A stretch of DNA of 64,000 nucleotides, taken from Pseudonocardia alaniniphila. Lineage in GTDB: Bacteria > Actinomycetota > Actinomycetes > Mycobacteriales > Pseudonocardiaceae. Below the pieces are notes generated by a model. The model did no database searches, was not told where the DNA came from, and was given only the letters and a program-made list of their open reading frames with translations. Within the stretch, counting starts at the first letter, position 1. Each line of letters starts with the position of its first letter. Both the position numbers and the translations under genes were made by a program. Below are positions 52,762 to 61,395 of this stretch, one piece after another. The stretch spans positions 186,001 to 250,000 of the forward strand of contig NZ_JAKXMK010000011.1 of NCBI RefSeq assembly GCF_022524485.1, given 5' to 3'.

Positions 52762-53619
52762 ATGCTCGTGCGACGCGGTACTCCACTTGCCCTCGCAGTC
52801 CTCGCGGTGCTCCTCGGTGGATGCAGCGGCGCGCCTCCGCCGTCGGGAGACGCATCGGGGCCCGTCAGGACCGCCGAGTCGGGCCCGCCCTCGAGCCCGC
52901 CGGCGTCCGATTCGGTCGCACTGCCCGTCTACTACCTGGCATCGACCCCGGCCGGCATCCGGCTGCAGCGGGAGTTCCACCGCGTCCCGTCCACCGACGT
53001 GGCGAGCGACGCCGTGCGGGAGATGCTGGCCGCCCCCAGCGGGATCGATCCCGACTACCACTCGCACTGGCCGCCCGGCACCCAGCTGCGCAGCCCGGTG
53101 CTCACGGAGAACGGCACGATCGTCGTCGACCTCGCTCTTCCGCAGGATGCCCAGGTGGGCGCCGAGTTCGCGCAGCTCTCGGTGCAGCAGCTGGTGTTCA
53201 CCGTGCAGGCCGCGCTGCAGGCAACCGACCCCGTGCGGATCCTCGTGGACGGTGCGCCCGTGGACCAGCTGTGGGGAGTCGGCACGGCCGAGCCGGTGGT
53301 GCGCGGCGACGAGTACGCACTCCGCTCCCTCGTGCAGATCGACGGGCCCGCCCACGGTGCCGTGTTGGGGCCCAACGTGGAGGTGATGGGCGAGGCCGCA
53401 GTGTTCGAGGCGACCGTCGGATGGCAGGTGCTGCGCGGCGGTGCGGTGCTGAAGTCGGGCTTCACGAGCACGACGGAGGGTCAGCGGTTCGCGCCGTTCG
53501 CCTTCACCGTGCCGCTCGCACCGGGGGAGTACGTCATCCGGGTGCTGGAGGACGACCCGTCGGACGGCGAGGGACGGCCCGTGCTCACAGACGACAAGGC
53601 CGTGACCGTTCAGGGATGA
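52762..53619 (+). CDS. GerMN/Gmad2-domain lipoprotein
   Basis: A 285-residue lipoprotein. The lipobox is LLGGC (LALAVLAVLLGGCSGA). A GerMN domain covers residues about 55-170 (VALPVYYLASTPAGIRLQRE, then NGTIVVDLALPQDAQVGAEF), and a Gmad2 Ig-like domain about 190-280 (VQIDGPAHGAVLGPNVEVMG). The same pair occurs in spore-germination and cell-envelope proteins. The ATG at 52762 follows GGAGG. Role in the envelope unknown. Confidence 0.87.
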   Translation: MLVRRGTPLALAVLAVLLGGCSGAPPPSGDASGPVRTAESGPPSSPPASDSVALPVYYLASTPAGIRLQREFHRVPSTDVASDAVREMLAAPSGIDPDYHSHWPPGTQLRSPVLTENGTIVVDLALPQDAQVGAEFAQLSVQQLVFTVQAALQATDPVRILVDGAPVDQLWGVGTAEPVVRGDEYALRSLVQIDGPAHGAVLGPNVEVMGEAAVFEATVGWQVLRGGAVLKSGFTSTTEGQRFAPFAFTVPLAPGEYVIRVLEDDPSDGEGRPVLTDDKAVTVQG

Positions 53620-53631
53620 GAGAGCGGGCGC

Positions 53632-54243
53632 TCAGTCGGGCGGGCGCGCCGGGGCACGCAGGCCGAGGCTCCGCAGCTCGATCGCCGCAAGCCCGTGCAC
53701 GACGGCCCGGTCGTCGCGTCGCCATGCGGCGGCCGGGTCGGGCGACACTTTCCGCAACCGCCGGACCGGCAGGCGGGTCATGGCCCGCAGGGCCAACAGG
53801 TCGGAGTCCACCGACCGCACCGCGACGGCCGAACGGGCAGCCCGCGCGTAGCGGATGCGCAGCGGCAGCCACAGCAGCAGCACCGGCAGCGCCCCCAGCA
53901 CGATGATCCCGATCTCGGCGCCGAGCGCGACGGCCGCGATCGTCTCCATCTGCTCCCGCCCCGCAGCGGCCAGCGCGTCGCCGGCCCCGGTGCCGGTGCC
54001 GAGCCCGCGCGCGAGATCGTCCCCCACGAAGGGCACCTGCTGCGCGGTCCGTGCCGCATCGTCGAAGGCGCCGCGGATCGTGTCGCCCGCGCCGGCGAGC
54101 GCCCGCGAGGGTCCCTGGAGGGCGAGGATGAGCTCGCGGGCGGCACGTCCGACCACCACGCACAGCACCACCCAGCCGACGGCCAGCGCGTCCGCCAGGA
54201 GCTGCAGCATCACCCGCACCGGACGTTCGGCGTAGAACCGCAT
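53632..54243 (-). CDS. Predicted membrane protein of unknown function
   Basis: A 203-residue protein with two strongly hydrophobic helices: MLQLLADALAVGWVVLCVVV near the N-terminus and IGIIVLGALPVLLLWLPLRI near residue 120. Between them is a soluble glycine/alanine-rich loop, and after the second a basic, arginine-rich tail. It resembles actinobacterial proteins annotated only as membrane proteins. The ATG at 54243 is chosen over an upstream in-frame codon. It is convergent with the GerMN lipoprotein gene. Confidence 0.7.
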   Translation of the reverse strand: MRFYAERPVRVMLQLLADALAVGWVVLCVVVGRAARELILALQGPSRALAGAGDTIRGAFDDAARTAQQVPFVGDDLARGLGTGTGAGDALAAAGREQMETIAAVALGAEIGIIVLGALPVLLLWLPLRIRYARAARSAVAVRSVDSDLLALRAMTRLPVRRLRKVSPDPAAAWRRDDRAVVHGLAAIELRSLGLRAPARPPD

Positions 54244-54363
54244 GGCGGCGCAGCTTACGACCATGACGCCACCCCAGCGCGCGATCGTTCAGGCCCGAGG
54301 CTGAACCAGCGCGCGCTCGAGAACCTACGGAACCGCCGGTGAGCCGGTGCCGTCCAAGACCGC

Positions 54364-55197
54364 ATGGATCTCACGCGTCCGTTCCGCGGTTCCGCCGCCG
54401 TCGCGGCCGGTGCCGTCACCCCGAAGATGCTGCGCGGCCCACACCTCCGTCGCCTCTTCCCGGATGTCTACGTGAGCGTGGAAGTCGTGCCGGATCTGAC
54501 GGTTCGGTCCTTGGCTGCGCACGTGCTTGTCGATGGATGGGGCGCGCTGGGCGGCTACTCCGCTGCAGAGTTGCTGGGCGCGTCCTGCGGACCTGCAGAT
54601 GCACCTGCCGAGATCGTCGTGCCTCGCCGGTTCCGCAGCCGCCCGGGCCTGCGAGTCCGGGAGGATCTCCTGTCGTCGGACGAGATCACGCATGTGAGCG
54701 GGGTTGCTGTCACGACACCGATACGGACCGCCTACGACCTCGGTCGGCGCTCGCCGCTGGTGGAAGCGGTGGTCGCCGTTGATGCGCTGGCGCGAACAGC
54801 AGGTTTCTCGCCGCAGGAGCTGGTCCCCTTCGGCAACCTTCGACGCGGTGCCAGGGGAAGTGAACAGCTGCGCGAGGTGGCGCGGCGTGCGAATCCGCGG
54901 GCCGAGTCACCCATGGAGACGCGGATCCGGATGGCGATCCACGATGCAGGCCTTCCGCAGCCGGTTCTACAACACCCAGTCGGGCCATACCGCCTCGACC
55001 TGGCGTATCCGATGATCCGGCTCGCCGTCGAGTACGACGGCGGTGAGCACCGCGCTCCGGAGCGGGCGTTGCGCGACCTGGAACGCCAGGCCCGGCTCAC
55101 AAGCCTCGGCTGGCGGGTCCTGCGGTTTCGCGCCTACGACGTGCTGCGGAGGCCGTGGCGGGTCGCGTCCGCCGTTCGCCGGGAACTGGCCGGTTAA
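54364..55197 (+). CDS. DUF559/Vsr-like endonuclease-domain protein
   Basis: A 277-residue protein. The N-terminal part (about residues 60-130) resembles the AbiEi/antitoxin-like actinobacterial leader (VVPRRFRSRPGLRVREDLLS, TTPIRTAYDLGRRSPLVEAV). The C-terminal 110 residues form a DUF559-type nuclease domain with RLDLAYPMIRLAVEYDGGEH and RQARLTSLGWRVLRFRAYDV, i.e. the E-x-D-G core of PD-(D/E)XK folds. Proteins of this pattern are abundant in actinobacteria and of unknown role. A strong hairpin follows the stop codon. Confidence 0.85.
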   Translation: MDLTRPFRGSAAVAAGAVTPKMLRGPHLRRLFPDVYVSVEVVPDLTVRSLAAHVLVDGWGALGGYSAAELLGASCGPADAPAEIVVPRRFRSRPGLRVREDLLSSDEITHVSGVAVTTPIRTAYDLGRRSPLVEAVVAVDALARTAGFSPQELVPFGNLRRGARGSEQLREVARRANPRAESPMETRIRMAIHDAGLPQPVLQHPVGPYRLDLAYPMIRLAVEYDGGEHRAPERALRDLERQARLTSLGWRVLRFRAYDVLRRPWRVASAVRRELAG

Positions 55198-55203
55198 ACA
55201 ACG

Positions 55204-55249
55204 TGAGCCGTACACCAGCGCCCCATGGAGGGCCCTGGTGTACGGCTCA
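55204..55249. terminator. Strong bidirectional hairpin between convergent genes
   Basis: TGAGCCGTACACCAG (55204-55218) and CTGGTGTACGGCTCA (55235-55249) form a perfect 15-bp stem around a 16-base loop. It lies between the stop codons of the DUF559 gene and the convergent XdhC gene and can serve both. Confidence 0.8.
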
Positions 55250-55265
55250 TGGTGATCTTGGGCGG

Positions 55266-56381
55266 TCAGCCGACGTGGATCGGGCCCTCGCGCTCGGCCA
55301 GGCGGGAGCCTGCGCCGCCCCAGTGCAGGGCGATCATCTCGGCCGCGATCGACACCGCCGTCTCCTCCGGGGTGCGGGCGCCCAGGTCGAGCCCGATGGG
55401 CGACGACATGCGCGCGATCTCGTTCTCGGTCACCCCGACCTCGCGCAGCCGCTCCAGCCGGTCCTCGTGCGTGCGCCGCGAGCCCATCGCGCCGATGTAC
55501 CCGACCTCCGGCAGCCGCAGGGCCACCTCGAGCAACGGGACGTCGAACTTCGGGTCGTGGGTCAGCACGCACAGAGCGGTGCGGTTATCGATCCGCCCTG
55601 CCTCCGCCTCGGCGGCGAGATAGCGGTGCGGCCACTCGACGACCACCTCGTTGGCCCCCGGGAAGCGGGACGCGGTGGCGAAGACGGGACGCGCATCGCA
55701 CACGGTGACCCGGAAGCCCAGGAAGGTACCGATCTTCGCGACGGCCGCGGCGAAGTCGATCGCCCCGAACACGATCATCCGCGGCGGCGGGGCGAACGAC
55801 TCGACGAACACGTCGAGACCCTCGCCACGGCGCTGCCCGTCCACCCCGTAATGAAGCATCGTGTTGCGCCCCACATCGAGCAGGCCGCGGGCGTCGTCAC
55901 GGATGGCGTCGTCGAGCCGGTCCGAGCCCGTGCCGCCGTCGGTGTGGTCGGGCCACACGATCAGCCGCTTGCCGAGCCGCTCCGCAGGCCCCGACACCAC
56001 GGTGGCCACGGCCACCGGCGACTCGTCGCGGATGGCCTCGGCCACCGCGCCGAGCTGGGCGTAGGTCTCGGGATCGACCTTCTCCACGAAGATGTCGATG
56101 ATGCCGCCGCAGGTCAGCCCCACCGCGAAGGCGTCGTCGTCGGACACGCCGTAGCGCTGAAGCACCGGCCTGCCCTCGGCCAGCACCTGCTGCCCCAGCT
56201 CGTAGACCGCACCCTCGACGCAGCCGCCCGAGACGCTGCCGACTGCCTCACCGCCCGGCCCGACCAGCATCGATGCCCCGGGCTGGCGCGGCGCGGAGCT
56301 GTAAGTCCCGACCACTGTCGCGAGCGCAGCGGTTTCGCCCTTCTGCCACCAGCCGTCCAGCTGGCTCACCACGTCACGCAT
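55266..56381 (-). CDS. XdhC/CoxI family molybdenum-enzyme maturation protein
   Basis: A 371-residue protein with XdhC N- and C-terminal domains: GEAVGSVSGGCVEGAVYELG, GLTCGGIIDIFVE, then a Rossmann-type part with RMIVFGAIDFAAAVAKIGTF and YIGAMGSRRTHEDR. XdhC/CoxI proteins bind the molybdenum cofactor, help with its sulfuration and load it into xanthine or CO dehydrogenases. It is the last gene of an operon with a VWA protein and a MoxR-type ATPase; it overlaps the VWA gene by 8 bp. Confidence 0.9.
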   Translation of the reverse strand: MRDVVSQLDGWWQKGETAALATVVGTYSSAPRQPGASMLVGPGGEAVGSVSGGCVEGAVYELGQQVLAEGRPVLQRYGVSDDDAFAVGLTCGGIIDIFVEKVDPETYAQLGAVAEAIRDESPVAVATVVSGPAERLGKRLIVWPDHTDGGTGSDRLDDAIRDDARGLLDVGRNTMLHYGVDGQRRGEGLDVFVESFAPPPRMIVFGAIDFAAAVAKIGTFLGFRVTVCDARPVFATASRFPGANEVVVEWPHRYLAAEAEAGRIDNRTALCVLTHDPKFDVPLLEVALRLPEVGYIGAMGSRRTHEDRLERLREVGVTENEIARMSSPIGLDLGARTPEETAVSIAAEMIALHWGGAGSRLAEREGPIHVG

Positions 56382-57507
56382 GCCGTACCACCTCGAGCAG
56401 TTGTTCCAGTGTGGCGAGACTGTGCCCTGCCAACAGATCGTCCAAGTACGGAAGCGCTGCGACTATTCCACCTTGCACGGGCGCGTAGCCCTCCTTGCCG
56501 ACGTGCGGGTTCACCCACACAAGCCGGTGGGCGAGCCGCCGCAGCCTGGCCATCTGCTGGGCCAGCAGGTCGGTGTCGCCGCGTTCCCAGCCGTCGGAGA
56601 ACACGACGACGACCGCGCGTCTGGCCGCACCGCGCTGCCCCCAGCGGTCGACGAACGCGCGCAGCACCTCGCCCAGCCGGGTGCCGCCCGACCAGTCGGG
56701 GATCGCCTTGGCCGCCGCGGCGAGCGCGCGTTCGGGGTCGCGCATCCGCAGCTCGCGGGTGACCCGGGTGAGGCGGGTGCCGAGGGTGAAGGCTTCGACC
56801 GCACCGGGCGAGCGGCGCACCACGACATGGGCGAAACGCAGCAGCGCGTCGGCGTAGGGCTCCATGGAGCCCGAGACGTCGACGAGCAGCACCACCTTGC
56901 GCGGCCGGCGCGAGTGGTCGTGGCGGTGCAGCTCACGCAGTTCGCCCTGGTTGTGCAGGATGGCTCGCAGGGTGGCCCGGGCGTCGGTATCGCCGTGCCG
57001 GGACGGTCGCAGGCGGCGTGACGAGCGCGACGGCAGCTCCGGTTGCAGCAGCGCGATCAGCTGCCGCAGGTGCTCGCGTTCGGCCGGGGTGAGGTCTCCG
57101 AAGTCGCGGTTGCGCAGCACCTCGGTGCCGCTGGCCCGCGCCCGGATGACCGGCTCAGGGCGCCCGTCCTCCTCGCTCTCCCCTTCTTCCTCGGACGGGG
57201 TGAGCGAGGCCAGCTTCGGGGGCGGCTGCCGGTGGTCGGTGACCTGGGTGCGGCCGCCCTGCGGTGGGGTGAACCAGTCCTCGAAGGCGCTGTCGTAGCG
57301 CGGCAGGTCGTCGGGGTCCGAGCAGAGCGTGAGGCGGCCTGCCCAGTACGTCTGCATCCGGCTCGTGACGTCGAGCGCGTCGAGCGCGGAGAGGAAGGCG
57401 GCGGTCCGGTCCGTGGTGATCGCCAGCCCGGCGTTGCGGAGCACGACCGTGAACCCGACGAGACCGGGAACCGGATCGTCGGTCGGTGCCGGCGTCGAAG
57501 TGGTCAT
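56374..57507 (-). CDS. VWA-domain protein of the CoxE type
   Basis: A 377-residue protein. The C-terminal von Willebrand A domain has the MIDAS motif VVLLVDVSGSMEPYADALL and VVVFSDGWERGDTDL. The N-terminal half is a CoxE-like region (DALDVTSRMQTYWAGRLTLC, LTPAEREHLRQLIALLQPEL). With MoxR-like CoxD, CoxE helps assemble the copper-molybdenum site of CO dehydrogenase. It sits between the MoxR-like gene (18-bp gap) and the XdhC gene (8-bp overlap). Confidence 0.88.
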   Translation of the reverse strand: MTTSTPAPTDDPVPGLVGFTVVLRNAGLAITTDRTAAFLSALDALDVTSRMQTYWAGRLTLCSDPDDLPRYDSAFEDWFTPPQGGRTQVTDHRQPPPKLASLTPSEEEGESEEDGRPEPVIRARASGTEVLRNRDFGDLTPAEREHLRQLIALLQPELPSRSSRRLRPSRHGDTDARATLRAILHNQGELRELHRHDHSRRPRKVVLLVDVSGSMEPYADALLRFAHVVVRRSPGAVEAFTLGTRLTRVTRELRMRDPERALAAAAKAIPDWSGGTRLGEVLRAFVDRWGQRGAARRAVVVVFSDGWERGDTDLLAQQMARLRRLAHRLVWVNPHVGKEGYAPVQGGIVAALPYLDDLLAGHSLATLEQLLEVVRHA

Positions 57508-57525
57508 GGCGTGGACATAGTGGTC

Positions 57526-58425
57526 TCAGGAAGCGAGCAGGGCGTCGAGCTGCGTACGGACGCGGTCGGCGTCCTCGCGGTACTTGAGGACCGCGCCGAG
57601 CGTGGCGGCCGCGCTGTCGACGTCCAGGTGCCGGGCCCCGACGAGCTGCAGTGCGCGGGCCCAGTCGAGTGTCTCCGCGACGCCCGGCGGCTTGAGCAGA
57701 TCGGCGCGGCGCAGTTGCTGCACCGCACCGGCCACCTGCGCGGCCAGCCGCTCGGGCAGGCCGGGTAGGCGTGAGTGCAGGATCTCGATCTCGCGCTGCA
57801 GGTCGGGGTGGTCGAGCCAGATGTAGAGACAGCGGCGCTTGAGCGCGTCGTGAACCTCGCGCGTGCGGTTGGACGTGAGTACCACCAGCGGGGGCGTGGT
57901 GGCCCTGATCTCGCCGACCTCGGGGATGGTGACGGCGTGCTCGGTGAGCACCTCGAGCAGGAACGCCTCGAACTCGTCGTCGGCGCGATCGATCTCGTCG
58001 ATGAGCAGCACGCTCGGGGTGGACTGCAGAGCGCGCAGGATCGGGCGGGCCAGAAGGAAGCGCCGGTCGTAGAGGGATGCCTCGACGGAGTCGGCGTCGA
58101 GCCGCTCACCGGAGGCCCCTGCCGCGGCCTCGAGGGCGCGCAGGTGCAGAAGCTGGCGGGGGAAGTCCCAGTCGTAGAGCGCCTGGGCCGCGTCGATCCC
58201 CTCGTGGCACTGCAGCCGGATGAGCTCGGCTCCGAACACCTCCGCGAGGGCGTGGGCCAGTGCCGTCTTGCCGGTGCCCGGCTCACCCTCACAGAAGAGG
58301 GGTCGGTTCATCTGCAGGGCGAGGAATGCGGCGGTGGCGATGCCGTCGTCGGCGAGGTAGCCGGTGGAGCGCAGCGCAGCCGCCAGCGCGACGGGCGAAC
58401 CCGCGGCGTTCGGGCGATCGGTCAC
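57526..58425 (-). CDS. MoxR-family AAA ATPase (CoxD-like)
   Basis: A 299-residue AAA+ ATPase. The Walker A motif is CEGEPGTGKTALAHALA, Walker B VLLIDEIDRADDEFEAFLLE, sensor 1 LVVLTSNRTREVHDALKRRC. These chaperone-like ATPases act with VWA proteins. The GTG at 58425 is the likely start; the in-frame extension upstream to 58515 lacks a ribosome-binding site. It heads the CoxD-CoxE-XdhC-like operon. No coxMSL structural genes are in the window, so the client enzyme must be encoded elsewhere or be a different molybdoenzyme. Confidence 0.88.
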   Translation of the reverse strand: MTDRPNAAGSPVALAAALRSTGYLADDGIATAAFLALQMNRPLFCEGEPGTGKTALAHALAEVFGAELIRLQCHEGIDAAQALYDWDFPRQLLHLRALEAAAGASGERLDADSVEASLYDRRFLLARPILRALQSTPSVLLIDEIDRADDEFEAFLLEVLTEHAVTIPEVGEIRATTPPLVVLTSNRTREVHDALKRRCLYIWLDHPDLQREIEILHSRLPGLPERLAAQVAGAVQQLRRADLLKPPGVAETLDWARALQLVGARHLDVDSAAATLGAVLKYREDADRVRTQLDALLAS

Positions 58426-58666
58426 GGATCCAGCATGACTGAACGACGCGGCCGCAGCCACTGCGGGTGAGGGCGCGCGAACCCGTGTGGGGCTCGGGAG
58501 CGAGTCCGTTCCCAAGGCTGTCGCTACTCTCTGTAAGCAGTCGATCTACTGCCGTACTGACAATACTTCCACTTTGATTGTATTTCATCCGCTGGGATGG
58601 CGTCGTAATGCAAGTGGCGCCTGACCTGCGGATATCCGGACATTGCCGAGTGGTTACGCGTTCTAA

Positions 58667-58682
58667 GGTGACCCCGGTCACC
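58667..58682. promoter_or_regulatory. Inverted repeat upstream of rpf
   Basis: GGTGACC-CC-GGTCACC is a perfect inverted repeat about 270 bp before the first rpf start. It could be an operator, for example for a CRP-like or two-component regulator, but no consensus match is claimed. Confidence 0.4.
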
Positions 58683-58780
58683 CGACTGGGGTTTGACGGT
58701 TTGCCATAGGTGGCTCGTAGCGTCTACCGCCGGTCGTTCCGAGAGGGCCGACCGGAATACATCCGGATCCGCCGCGCCAG

Positions 58781-58829
58781 GGCCCTGTCCCGCGGTTCCG
58801 GTCCGTCGAGAAGGAGACGGGACAGGGCC
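58781..58829 (+). ncRNA. Conserved leader hairpin of the first rpf gene
   Basis: GGCCCTGTCCCG (58781-58792) pairs with CGGGACAGGGCC (58818-58829) around a 25-base loop that contains CGGTTCCGG. The same CCCTGTCC-x-GCGGTTCCGG and GGGACAGG blocks occur before the second rpf gene, so this is likely a shared cis-acting RNA element. The function is unknown. Confidence 0.55.
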
Positions 58830-58954
58830 AAGGAAGCTATTTCGTCAAAAGTCGCTCTGCGGCCTTGACAGATGGCAGGAGTTGTTCGTCAGGGCTCACT
58901 CCCAGCTCTCTGACGTGCAGGTTCTCCTTGACGGTGTGGTTTGGAGAGCAACAA

Positions 58955-59596
58955 ATGACTTCTCGACCTGATTCTCGCAAGGGCCGAAGTCTGCTGCGTC
59001 TGGCAGTTGCCGGTGCAGTTGCCGTTGGTGTCCCGATTGCCGTTGCCGGCACCGCCAACGCGGCCCCCGACAACGTCTGGGACAGAGTCGCCCAGTGCGA
59101 GAGCGGCGGAAACTGGCAGATCAACACCGGAAACGGGTTCTCCGGCGGACTGCAGTTCACCCCGTCCACCTGGCGGGCCTTCGGTGGGAAGGGTTCAGCG
59201 CACCAGGCCAGCCGTGAGCAGCAGATTGCCGTGGCAGAGCGCGTGCTGGCGGCACAGGGCTGGAACGCATGGCCCGTGTGCTCGAAGAAGGCAGGCGCGC
59301 GGTCATACACGTCCCAGCCGCGGGCGGTGCACACCTCGCAGCAGGTTCAGGTCAATTCGGCCCCGGCCAAGGCCCAGGCGCCGGCCGAGAAGGCTGCTCC
59401 GGTCGCGGAGCACACGTCGGTCCCCCGGCTGACCAAGAACGGAGCGGACTACACGGTCGTCAAGGGCGACACGCTGTCCGCGATCGCGGCCGATCGTCGG
59501 CTCCAGGGCGGTTGGCCCGCCCTGTTCGAGCGCAACAAGGACGTTCTGACCAACCCGAACGTCATTCAGATCGGCCAGCAGCTCGACCTGGCCTGA
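58955..59596 (+). CDS. Resuscitation-promoting factor with LysM domain
   Basis: A 213-residue secreted protein. The signal peptide (LAVAGAVAVGVPIAVAGTAN) ends near residue 36. The Rpf transglycosylase domain has VAQCESGGNWQINTGNGFSG with the catalytic glutamate and GLQFTPSTWRAFGG. A proline/alanine linker leads to one LysM domain (YTVVKGDTLSAIAADRRLQG). Rpfs cleave peptidoglycan to promote growth and exit from dormancy. The ATG follows TTGGAGAGCAACAA. It corresponds in position to M. tuberculosis rpfA beside moaE2-mog-moaC2. Confidence 0.93.
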   Translation: MTSRPDSRKGRSLLRLAVAGAVAVGVPIAVAGTANAAPDNVWDRVAQCESGGNWQINTGNGFSGGLQFTPSTWRAFGGKGSAHQASREQQIAVAERVLAAQGWNAWPVCSKKAGARSYTSQPRAVHTSQQVQVNSAPAKAQAPAEKAAPVAEHTSVPRLTKNGADYTVVKGDTLSAIAADRRLQGGWPALFERNKDVLTNPNVIQIGQQLDLA

Positions 59597-59604
59597 GGCC
59601 ATTC

Positions 59605-59646
59605 GTGCGCGGGTACGGTCCCACCCCGCCGTCCGTACCCGCGCAC
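59605..59646. terminator. Hairpin terminator between rpf and moaE
   Basis: GTGCGCGGGTACGG (59605-59618) and CCGTACCCGCGCAC (59633-59646) form a perfect 14-bp stem with a 14-base loop, directly after the rpf stop and 27 bp from the end of the convergent moaE gene. Confidence 0.8.
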
Positions 59647-59672
59647 GGCCTCGGCGGATGGGCCGCTCGACC

Positions 59673-60116
59673 TCAGGTCGAGCCGACCCATTCGTCGGTG
59701 CCGTCGGTGAAGACCTGGTGCTTCCAGACCGGCAACAGGCGCTTCACCTCCTCGACCAACTCTGCGCAGGTCTCGAAGGCCTCGCGCCGATGATCCGCCG
59801 CGACGGCGCAGGCCAGTGCCACGTCGCCGATCGCGAGCCGGCCGACCCGGTGGCTCACCGCGATCGCCCGCACGCCGTACGCGCGGGCGGCGATCTCCGC
59901 CGCCACCTCGGCCACGACCTTCTCCGCGCTCGGATGTGCGCTGTACTCCAGGCCCCGGACGGCGCGGCCGCCGTCGTGGTCGCGCACCACGCCGGCGAAT
60001 GTCACCACCGCGCCGGCGGCAGCCCGATCGACGAGCGCGGCATGCTCCGCGACGTCGAGCGGTGCCTCGCCGACGGCGGCCCGCAGGACTGCGGCTCCGG
60101 TTGTCGCCTCCGTCAT
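59673..60116 (-). CDS. moaE: Molybdopterin synthase catalytic subunit (MoaE)
   Basis: A 147-residue MoaE protein that converts precursor Z to molybdopterin with MoaD thiocarboxylate. Family features are [51 protein letters not shown] and the lysines in [16 protein letters not shown]. It overlaps the mog gene by 4 bp on the same strand. A moaD gene is not adjacent; in M. tuberculosis moaD2 lies beyond rpfA. Confidence 0.93.
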   Translation of the reverse strand: MTEATTGAAVLRAAVGEAPLDVAEHAALVDRAAAGAVVTFAGVVRDHDGGRAVRGLEYSAHPSAEKVVAEVAAEIAARAYGVRAIAVSHRVGRLAIGDVALACAVAADHRREAFETCAELVEEVKRLLPVWKHQVFTDGTDEWVGST

Positions 60117-60598
60117 CGGTGATCGCCTCCTCGAAGCTGGTCCACCGCGTGCTCCAGCACGTCGGCGAGGACCGAAAGACCGTCGCGAACTCCACCTGTC
60201 GATCCGGGCAGGTTCACCACGAGTGTGCGCCCTGCGACGCCGGTGAGTCCGCGGGAGAGCACCGCCGTCGGCACCTTGGGTGCTCCGGCGGCTCGGATCG
60301 CGTCGGCCAGTCCGGGCACCTCGTAGTCCAGGACGGACCGGGTGACCTCGGGGGTCGCGTCGGTGGGTGAGATCCCGGTGCCACCCGTCGTGATCACGAC
60401 ATCGACGCCGTCGGCAACGGCTGCCCGCAGCGCGTCCCCGACCGGTTCGCCGTCGGGCACCACGGCCGGGTCGGGGGTCTCGAACCCCCGCTCGCGCAGC
60501 CAGTCGACGATGAGCGGCCCCCCGCGGTCGGCGTAGACCCCCGCCGCGGCCCGGTTGGATGCCGTCACCACGCGGGCGCGGCGGCCGGGTGCGGTCAT
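60113..60598 (-). CDS. mog: Molybdopterin adenylyltransferase (MogA/MoaB family)
   Basis: A 161-residue MoCF-domain protein that adenylates molybdopterin before molybdenum insertion. It has [20 protein letters not shown] near residue 70 (the MPT-binding loop), [20 protein letters not shown] near 115 and an N-terminal [18 protein letters not shown]. It overlaps moaE by 4 bp and follows moaC after a 34-bp gap. Confidence 0.92.
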   Translation of the reverse strand: MTAPGRRARVVTASNRAAAGVYADRGGPLIVDWLRERGFETPDPAVVPDGEPVGDALRAAVADGVDVVITTGGTGISPTDATPEVTRSVLDYEVPGLADAIRAAGAPKVPTAVLSRGLTGVAGRTLVVNLPGSTGGVRDGLSVLADVLEHAVDQLRGGDHR

Positions 60599-60632
60599 GA
60601 TTCCGCCTTCGCGGGAGAGAGCACGTCGGCGG

Positions 60633-61112
60633 TCACGAGCGGTCCTCCGGGCGCGTCCAGGTGCCGGTCTTGCCGCCCTCCTTGCGCTCCACCTGCACCC
60701 TGTCGAGCACGGCGGCGGGGTCGACGGCCTTGACCATGTCGTGCAGGGCGAGCCCGGCCACGGCGACGGCCGTGAGGGCCTCCATCTCGACGCCGGTGCG
60801 GTCGGTGGTGCGGACGGTGGCCTGGATCCGCACCTCGGCGCCGTCGGCCTCGAGATCGAGCACGACGCCGCTCAGTGCGATCGGGTGGCACAGTGGCACG
60901 AGGTCGGGTGTGCGCTTGGCGCCCATGATCCCGGCGATCCGGGCTGTGGCCAGCGCGTCGCCCTTCGGCAGGCCGTCGCGGCGCAGCAGGTCCACGACTT
61001 CCGTCGTGGTGCGTAGGACGCCGGTGGCGACCGCGGTGCGCGCGGTGGGTTCCTTGCCGGTGACGTCCACCATGCGGGCGGCACCGGCGGTATCGACGTG
61101 CGTCAGCTCCAC
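60633..61112 (-). CDS. moaC: Cyclic pyranopterin monophosphate synthase (MoaC)
   Basis: A 159-residue MoaC protein for the first stage of molybdenum cofactor synthesis, with MoaA. It has the family opening LTHVDTAGAARMVDVTGKEP, IMGAKRTPDLVPLCHPIALS and TDRTGVEMEALTAVAVAGLA. The active-site lysine and aspartate are in VKAVDPAA and K-x-GGKTGTW. It starts the moaC-mog-moaE operon and is divergent from the second rpf gene. Confidence 0.93.
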   Translation of the reverse strand: MELTHVDTAGAARMVDVTGKEPTARTAVATGVLRTTTEVVDLLRRDGLPKGDALATARIAGIMGAKRTPDLVPLCHPIALSGVVLDLEADGAEVRIQATVRTTDRTGVEMEALTAVAVAGLALHDMVKAVDPAAVLDRVQVERKEGGKTGTWTRPEDRS

Positions 61113-61228
61113 ATCAAAACCTTACGGCGTGGCAGATGCGGGTGCTCACGGAGCGGAGCCGAGCCGAGTTCAGGTGATCTGCCTCACGTCGAGGCAACCA
61201 TCGGCGCTCATACGCGTTGCTAACGCGG

Positions 61229-61244
61229 CTGGCTGATCAGCCAG
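61229..61244. promoter_or_regulatory. Perfect 16-bp palindrome between moaC and the second rpf
   Basis: CTGGCTGATCAGCCAG is self-complementary and lies 117 bp before moaC and 276 bp before the rpf start in the 407-bp divergent region 61113-61519. It may be an operator; no consensus was recognised. Confidence 0.45.
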
Positions 61245-61395
61245 AACTTCACCGCGTTGCGCCGTTCAGCCTATCGTGGTGGCCCTTTGCCTTCGGTATG
61301 CGGTGGGTTTGCTCATGGCCGACCCGCACGTACCGTCCTTCGCGGCCCACCGGAACTCCCCAGGTTCCGGCCGAGCCCCGGAACCGCAGCGCTCC

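Larger units (their letters stand above)
58426..58954. other. 529-bp upstream region of the first rpf gene
   Basis: A long non-coding stretch between divergent genes. It holds an AT-richer patch at about 58550-58590 (probable promoter), the inverted repeat GGTGACC-CC-GGTCACC at 58667-58682, and the leader hairpin 58781-58829. The matching hairpin near the second rpf gene suggests much of this is a 5' leader. Confidence 0.6.

Noticed and set aside
55266..58425. CO dehydrogenase gene cluster
   Set aside because: Only maturation genes are present; no coxM, coxS or coxL structural gene is in the window.
58540..58954. ydaO/cyclic di-AMP riboswitch before rpf
   Set aside because: The conserved blocks GGGGACCCA, GGGGTGAATC and GTCAGCTAACCTCG are not found before either rpf gene, although this riboswitch is known upstream of rpf in other actinobacteria.
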